Shown here: piece by piece, positions 58,925-64,000 of the stretch
How the letters are laid out: each line of letters starts with the position of its first letter
Position numbering within the stretch: the stretch's first letter is position 1
Assembly (NCBI GenBank): GCA_028873845.1
Contig: JAPPNO010000123.1
Location: 1 to 64,000 of the forward strand
Length of the DNA stretch: 64,000 bases
Reading direction: 5' to 3'
From: Gemmatimonadota bacterium
GTDB lineage: Bacteria > Gemmatimonadota > Gemmatimonadetes > Longimicrobiales > Gaopeijiaceae
The notes under the pieces: generated by a model
Told to the model about the DNA's origin: nothing
The model's input: the letters and a program-made list of their open reading frames with translations, nothing else
The model's database searches: none
Program-made: the position numbers and the translations under genes

Positions 58925-60769
58925 ATGCCCCAATCCATCCACGACATCCTCCAGCGCGTCTTTGGTTACACGGCCTTCCTCGGCCAGCAGGAGGCCGTCA
59001 TCGAGCACACGGTATCGGGCGGCGACAGCCTGGTCCTGATGCCCACCGGCGGCGGCAAGTCGCTCTGCTACCAGATCCCGGCGATCGTGCGGGAAGGGGT
59101 GGGGGTAGTCGTCTCGCCGCTGATCGCGCTCATGCGGGACCAGGTCGAGGGGTTGCGCCAGGCGGGGGTGCGGGCCGCCTTCCTCAACTCGACGCTGTCG
59201 TACCGCGAAGTGCTCGAGGTCGAGGCGGCGGTGGAACGGGGCCTGCTGGATCTTCTCTACGTCGCCCCCGAGCGCCTGCTCGGGGAACGCACCCTGGAAC
59301 TTCTCTCGCGCGCCCGTCTGGCCCTCTTCGCCATCGACGAGGCGCACTGCGTTTCGCAGTGGGGGCACGACTTCCGGCCCGAGTACCTGCAGCTCTCGGA
59401 GCTGCGCGACCGCTTCCCCGACGTCCCCCGCATCGCGCTCACCGCGACCGCCGACGAACCCACTCGGCGCGAGATCGTGCACCGCCTGGGACTGGGCCGC
59501 GCCGCCATGTTCGTGAGCGGATTCGACCGCCCCAACATCCGCTACGCGGTCGTCCCAAAGAACCGGGCCCGCCGGCAGTTGAAGCGCTTTCTGGAGGAGC
59601 GCCACCCGGGCCACGCCGGCATCGTCTACTGCCTGTCGCGGAGCCGCGTCGACGATACCGCCGAGTGGCTGCGCGGCATCGGCGTGGACGCGCTGCCGTA
59701 CCACGCGGGTCTCGGCGCGGCCGTGCGCCGCCGCAACCAGGACCGCTTCCAGCGCGAGGAGGGCGTCGTGATGGTGGCCACCATCGCCTTCGGCATGGGG
59801 ATAGACAAGCCGGACGTGCGCTTCGTGGCCCATCTCGACCTGCCGAAGAGCATCGAGGCGTACTACCAGGAGACGGGGCGGGCGGGGCGGGACGGAGAGC
59901 CCGCCGACGCGTGGATGGTCTACGGGCTGCAGGAGGTGGTGGCGCTCCGCCAGATGGTGGAGGGATCGAGCGCGGGCGAGATGCGCAAGCGCCTGGAGGT
60001 GCGCAAGCTCGACGCCATGCTCGGCTACTGCGAGCTCACCACCTGCCGGCGCCAGACCCTGCTCGCCTACTTCGGCGAGACCCTCGCGGAGCGCTGCGGC
60101 AACTGCGACAATTGCCTGACCCCGGTGGCCACCTGGGACGCGACCGAAGCTTGTCAGAAGGCGCTCTCGTGCGTGTATCGTACCGGCCAGCGCTTCGGCG
60201 CCGGATATCTGACCGACGTGCTCCGGGGACTGGAGAACGAGCGCATCCAGCGTTTCGGCCACGACCGGATTCCGACCCACGGGGTGGGTGCCGATCTCGA
60301 CCCGTACAGGTGGCGCTCCGTCTTCCGCCAGCTGGTGGCGCGCGGCCTGCTCAGCGTGGACATGGAGGGATACGGATCGCTTCGGCTGACCGAGGCGAGC
60401 CGGCCTGTGCTGCGCGGCGAGGAGGAGGTGCTGATGCGCCGGGATCTGCGTCCGGAGAGGGCAGCGAGGAAGCGGAAGAAGAAGGAGCCTCCACCGCCTC
60501 CCGATCCGGCAACCTGGGACGAGGCGCTCTGGGAAGCGCTACGGGCGCGCCGGACCGGGTTGGCGAAGGCCCAGTCCGTGCCTCCGTATGTGATCTTTCA
60601 CGATTCCACGCTTCGCGAGATGGTGGAGCAGCGTCCCCGCACCCTGGAGGAGTTCGCGCGTTTGAGCGGGGTGGGGGAGACGAAGCTGGGCCGCTACGGC
60701 GACGAGTTTCTGGCGGTGATCACCGGGAGGGGCGACGCACCATCGGTACGATTGGCGGAGGAGGGATAG
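58925..60769 (+). CDS. recQ: ATP-dependent DNA helicase RecQ
   Basis: [46 protein letters not shown], zinc Cys cluster CGNCDNCL, C-terminal HRDC-like [27 protein letters not shown]. Confidence 0.96.
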   Translation: MPQSIHDILQRVFGYTAFLGQQEAVIEHTVSGGDSLVLMPTGGGKSLCYQIPAIVREGVGVVVSPLIALMRDQVEGLRQAGVRAAFLNSTLSYREVLEVEAAVERGLLDLLYVAPERLLGERTLELLSRARLALFAIDEAHCVSQWGHDFRPEYLQLSELRDRFPDVPRIALTATADEPTRREIVHRLGLGRAAMFVSGFDRPNIRYAVVPKNRARRQLKRFLEERHPGHAGIVYCLSRSRVDDTAEWLRGIGVDALPYHAGLGAAVRRRNQDRFQREEGVVMVATIAFGMGIDKPDVRFVAHLDLPKSIEAYYQETGRAGRDGEPADAWMVYGLQEVVALRQMVEGSSAGEMRKRLEVRKLDAMLGYCELTTCRRQTLLAYFGETLAERCGNCDNCLTPVATWDATEACQKALSCVYRTGQRFGAGYLTDVLRGLENERIQRFGHDRIPTHGVGADLDPYRWRSVFRQLVARGLLSVDMEGYGSLRLTEASRPVLRGEEEVLMRRDLRPERAARKRKKKEPPPPPDPATWDEALWEALRARRTGLAKAQSVPPYVIFHDSTLREMVEQRPRTLEEFARLSGVGETKLGRYGDEFLAVITGRGDAPSVRLAEEG

Positions 60770-60884
60770 GTCCGGAAGCCGGGGACGGAGCGTCTGCTGC
60801 GGTATGATGCCACACGCGACGGGAGGCTGCGGATCACCACAGGCAGCGAACCGGCCGACCACCAGGAGCGCGGAAGATCCGCCC

Positions 60885-61394
60885 CTACCCCTCCTCCGCG
60901 TTCGCCTCATGAAACGCCTCCGCAAACTCGCCCAGCTTCCTCTCCATCAGCGACTTGAGCGCCGGCGCCACGCTGCCCGCCTCGGCCACCCCCACCTCGC
61001 TGGCCCACCAAGTTACCGCTTCCGAGAGCGTGATCTGCGTGTCGCGGATCATCTGGGTGGCCTGCTGGACCCGCACCGACACCGAGTAGCCCACCACCCC
61101 CGCCACCCCGCCCCCGCACTCGAAGGTCACCCTCAGCTCGGGGATGCCCGGGCTGGCGAGCATTTCCTGCTCGGTCAACAGCGGCACCTCTGCGGCCTCA
61201 AGCGCGGCCACGGCGTCGGTGCGCATCGACTCGGCGGAAACGCCGGCCCCCTCGCAGCCCAGGTTCGTCTCGGCGCGGACGTGTACACCGGCCAGCCCCT
61301 CCAGCGTGTAGCGGTTCCAGGTCGTGTCCTGGGCGGCGGCCGCCATGGGCAGGAGCACCGCTGCGGCCGCGGCGCCCCACCCGGCCGGCCGCAT
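60885..61394 (-). CDS. Exported hypothetical protein
   Basis: Signal peptide MRPAGWGAAAAAVLLPMAAAAQ; 169-aa ORF, ATGA overlap with the upstream ankyrin gene. Confidence 0.65.
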   Translation of the reverse strand: MRPAGWGAAAAAVLLPMAAAAQDTTWNRYTLEGLAGVHVRAETNLGCEGAGVSAESMRTDAVAALEAAEVPLLTEQEMLASPGIPELRVTFECGGGVAGVVGYSVSVRVQQATQMIRDTQITLSEAVTWWASEVGVAEAGSVAPALKSLMERKLGEFAEAFHEANAEEG

Positions 61395-63355
61395 CAGCGG
61401 CTCCCGCACGTCCGGCACTGGTGGTTGTTCTTCGACCCGAGCTTCTCCAGGAGAGCCACGGTGGCCGGATGCGGCTGCGCCCGCTGTTCGGGACTGTTCG
61501 CGAGATCCGCCGTCGTCTGCCCGCGCCGGCTGATCGCGTTCACGTCCGCGCCCCGGCTCACCAGGAACAGGATCGTGGCGTTGTCGCCCCGCGCGGCTGC
61601 GTGGTGGATGGCGGTGTAGCCGTCCTTGTCGCGCAGGTTGGGATCCATGCCGAGCTCGTCGACCAGGTATCGCACCGCGGGGAGCCAGCCGTCGGGGACG
61701 CTGCGATGCTGCTGGGCCACGCGCGAGGTGCCGAAGCCCACCCCCGAGGCCGCGTGCAGCGGGTGGATCGCGGGGCCGCCGTCGGGTACGGGGGGCAGTC
61801 CCGACGGGTCCGCGCGTTCCTCCTGTTGCTGCTGGGGCGGGACGTTCGCCCCGAAGAAGCGCCGCGACGGCAGCTTGATCGTCCAGATGTTCGGATCCGC
61901 GCCGTACTCCACCAGGAGGCGCATGGCATCGACGTCGACCGCGTAGGCCGCCCGCCAGAAGGGCGTGGCCCCGGTGAAGTCGACGCCCATGCGGCCCGCA
62001 TTGTACGCCGCGTACCAGATGTGAGTGGTCGTGCGCTGGTTGGGGTCGGCGCCCGCCTCCAGGAGCAGCCTCATGAAGTCGAGGTAGTGCGTCTCCTGTT
62101 GGCGGAACGCCTGGGGCTGCGGGTACCAGGTGCGCAGCGACCACTCGATGTTGAGGGTGGCGAAGAGCGGGGCCGCGCCGTCGTCGCTCACCAGGTTGGG
62201 ATCGGCGCCGCGCTCCAGCAGGTCGCGGGCCAGGTCGTAGTTGCCGTTGATGACCGCGACCAGCATCGGGGTGGTCTGGTCGCCGCCGGTGCGCTGGTCG
62301 ATGTCGGCGCCGGCGTCGGCCAGGAGCGAGGCGGTGGAGCGGTGGCCTTCCCGGGCCGCGTAGTGCAGCGCGGTGAAGCCGCCCTGCTTGCCGATCTGCT
62401 CGATCGAACTGAGGGCCTTGAGGGGGGGTTCGGCGGGGGGCTCCGGCGCCGAGTCGGGTGGGGTGGCCGCCGGATCCGCGGGCGTGGCCGGATTGGCCGC
62501 CGCGGGGGCTGGCCGGGCGGGGGTGCGGGGCTGCACCGGCGGGATCTGTTGCTGCGGTACCTGGACGCGCCGTTCCTCTTCCTCCTCATCCTCCTTCGGC
62601 TCCTCCGCCGCGGCTCGGACACGTGAGCGCTTCTGCTGCTCGGCGCGCCACGCGACGCTGATGGCCGGGTAGTCCTTGAGGGCGGTCTGCAGTGCCGGAT
62701 CGGCGCCTGCCTCGAGGAGGGCGCCCAGTGCCGCGTCGGCTCCGCGCACCGCGGCGAACATGAGGGGCGTGCGCTTGGAGAAGGTGTCGCGGGCGTCGGT
62801 GTCGGCACCGTGGGCGGCGAGCAGGGCCACGACCCCGGCCGCGTCCGCGTCCGCGGCGAAGTGCATGGCGGTGACGCCTGTGGTGGTGAAGACGTTCGGA
62901 TCGGCCCCGGCCGCAAGGATCAGCTCCGCGACCGTCGTGCTGCCGGACCGGCTGGCCACGTGCAGCGGCGTGTAGCCTCCCAGGCGGGTCGTCGCCCGCG
63001 TGGTCGCGCCGGCGTAGAGGAGGATGCCCGCGATCTCGGCGTCGTTGCGGGTGGCGGCCCAGTGGAGCGCGGTCATGCCGTCGCTCTGGGCGGTGTTCAC
63101 GTCGGCCCCGTCCCGGAGCAGCGCGCGCACGGCTTTCACGTCGCCCCGCTCGGCGGCGTCCGCCACGGGCGAGTCGGCCGGCCCGGCCGCGCCGGTGACC
63201 GACAGCGCGACGACGAGGCTCGCCAGGCCCGCGAACCGGCGGCCTTGCGGCCTACGTTGCTCCGCGGTCCGATTGCGGCGGTTCAGGACAGATTCCTGCC
63301 AGAATCTGTCAAAACGCCTGTCGGCTGATCGGAGACGAGTACTTTGGGTGGTCAT
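61394..63355 (-). CDS. Exported ankyrin-repeat protein
   Basis: Repeated DGMTALHWAATRNDAEIAGILLYAGA / GYTPLHVASRSGSTTVAELILAAGADPN units; GGAGG SD 5 nt before the ATG at 63355. Confidence 0.9.
   Translation of the reverse strand: MTTQSTRLRSADRRFDRFWQESVLNRRNRTAEQRRPQGRRFAGLASLVVALSVTGAAGPADSPVADAAERGDVKAVRALLRDGADVNTAQSDGMTALHWAATRNDAEIAGILLYAGATTRATTRLGGYTPLHVASRSGSTTVAELILAAGADPNVFTTTGVTAMHFAADADAAGVVALLAAHGADTDARDTFSKRTPLMFAAVRGADAALGALLEAGADPALQTALKDYPAISVAWRAEQQKRSRVRAAAEEPKEDEEEEERRVQVPQQQIPPVQPRTPARPAPAAANPATPADPAATPPDSAPEPPAEPPLKALSSIEQIGKQGGFTALHYAAREGHRSTASLLADAGADIDQRTGGDQTTPMLVAVINGNYDLARDLLERGADPNLVSDDGAAPLFATLNIEWSLRTWYPQPQAFRQQETHYLDFMRLLLEAGADPNQRTTTHIWYAAYNAGRMGVDFTGATPFWRAAYAVDVDAMRLLVEYGADPNIWTIKLPSRRFFGANVPPQQQQEERADPSGLPPVPDGGPAIHPLHAASGVGFGTSRVAQQHRSVPDGWLPAVRYLVDELGMDPNLRDKDGYTAIHHAAARGDNATILFLVSRGADVNAISRRGQTTADLANSPEQRAQPHPATVALLEKLGSKNNHQCRTCGSR
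63287..63310. repeat. Palindrome copy 1: GACAGATTC-ctgcca-GAATCTGTC
   Basis: Perfect 9-bp inverted repeat, 6-nt loop, inside the 5' coding part of the ankyrin gene. Confidence 0.9.
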
Positions 63356-63367
63356 TCCAGCCTCCAT

Positions 63368-63409
63368 TGTGACAGATTCCTGCCAGAATCTGACCGGGAA
63401 TCTGTCACA
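63368..63409. repeat. Palindrome copy 2: TGTGACAGATTC...GAATCTGTCACA with internal GAATCTG
   Basis: 12-bp perfect inverted repeat around an 18-nt loop; the first 22 nt are the same as copy 1. Confidence 0.9.
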
Positions 63410-63423
63410 GGTTGCCGTCGTTG

Positions 63424-64000
63424 CTAGATCTCGTAGTGCCCGGTGCTGTTCCCGAACTTCTCGAGGTCGTCGGCGCCGAGCTTGTGGAGCAGGCTCAGCA
63501 TGACGTTGGCCATGGGAGTGCCCGGCTGGGCGCGGATGTGCTGCTCGCCCTCCAGGATCCCGCCCGCGCCGCCGACCAGGAAGAGCGGACAGCGGATGTG
63601 GTTGTGCAGGTTGCTGTCGCCCATCGCCGAACCGTACAGGACCATCGTCTTGTCGAGGAGCGTTCCGTCGCCCTCGGTCGCCTGTTGCAGCTTCGCGAGG
63701 AAGTAGGGGAGCATCGAGATGTGGTACTCGTTGATCCGCCCGAACTGCTTCACGCGCTCGGGACGGCCGCCGTGGTGCGAAGCCGCGTGGAAGGGCGTCT
63801 CGACACCCGACTCGGTGTAGACGCGGGGCGACGCGTCGCGGCCCAGCTTGAGCGAGAAGACCCGGGTGGTGTCCGACTGGAAGGCGAGCACCTGCAGGTC
63901 GAACATGAGCTTCACGTGCTCCTCGAAGGAGTCGGGCACGCCGACCGGCGCCTCGGGGATCTGCCGCTCCTCGCCGCTCACGTTCTGGGCCTCGATCCGC
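63424..64000 (-). CDS. DUF1552 domain-containing protein, N-terminus beyond the window
   Basis: FHAASHHGGRPERVKQFGRINEYHISMLPYFLAKLQQATEGDGTLLDKTMVLYGSAMGDSNLHNH. Confidence 0.85.
   Translation of the reverse strand, partial: RIEAQNVSGEERQIPEAPVGVPDSFEEHVKLMFDLQVLAFQSDTTRVFSLKLGRDASPRVYTESGVETPFHAASHHGGRPERVKQFGRINEYHISMLPYFLAKLQQATEGDGTLLDKTMVLYGSAMGDSNLHNHIRCPLFLVGGAGGILEGEQHIRAQPGTPMANVMLSLLHKLGADDLEKFGNSTGHYEI

Noticed and set aside
1-64000. CRISPR arrays, prophage, transposons, restriction-modification or toxin-antitoxin loci
   Set aside because: No repeat-spacer pattern, transposase/integrase motif or defence-gene signature was seen in the ORF set.

Overview
High-GC bacterial chromosomal window, mostly housekeeping and operonic. 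Gene content and the expansion of TonB receptors, DUF5916 and 6-bladed beta-propeller proteins look Gemmatimonadota-like; that taxonomic call is inference. No CRISPR array, prophage, transposase or rRNA was seen. One tRNA with a CAT anticodon is present at 43088-43161.

Main blocks: (1) minus-strand run moaC, DNA pol III delta', pdxA, two parvulin-type PPIases, mfd, BatA-like vWA protein, DUF58 and a TonB receptor; (2) plus-strand lepA, ROK kinase, PfkB kinase, STAS-HATPase protein, DUF4325-like protein and a PLP gamma-lyase; (3) P5C dehydrogenase, Mrp ATPase and an anti-sigma/bactofilin-like/toastrack envelope cluster; (4) xanthine/uracil permease with an RsbW-like C-terminal domain, LexA-like protein, tadA and nhaC; (5) pyrR-pyrB-pyrC, rpsT, site-2 protease, scpA, scpB, rlu and upp; (6) tRNA, then a putative metal (zinc?) TonB cassette; (7) TonB receptor, M16 protease, DUF5916, three beta-propeller paralogues and recQ; (8) ankyrin-repeat protein and DUF1552 (cut by the window end).

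Most interesting observations: a LexA-like protein lacking the Ser/Lys protease dyad; a pyrB-linked dihydroorotase that has lost several metal and substrate ligands; a permease-HATPase fusion; a STAS-HATPase + DUF4325 module behind an AT-rich palindrome; a ZnuD-like receptor flanked by two small His-rich exported proteins; a segmental duplication of beta-propeller genes with a frameshifted copy and a DUF5916 remnant; and a pair of matching palindromes at the ankyrin gene start. Family calls are by eye from motifs; no database search was run.
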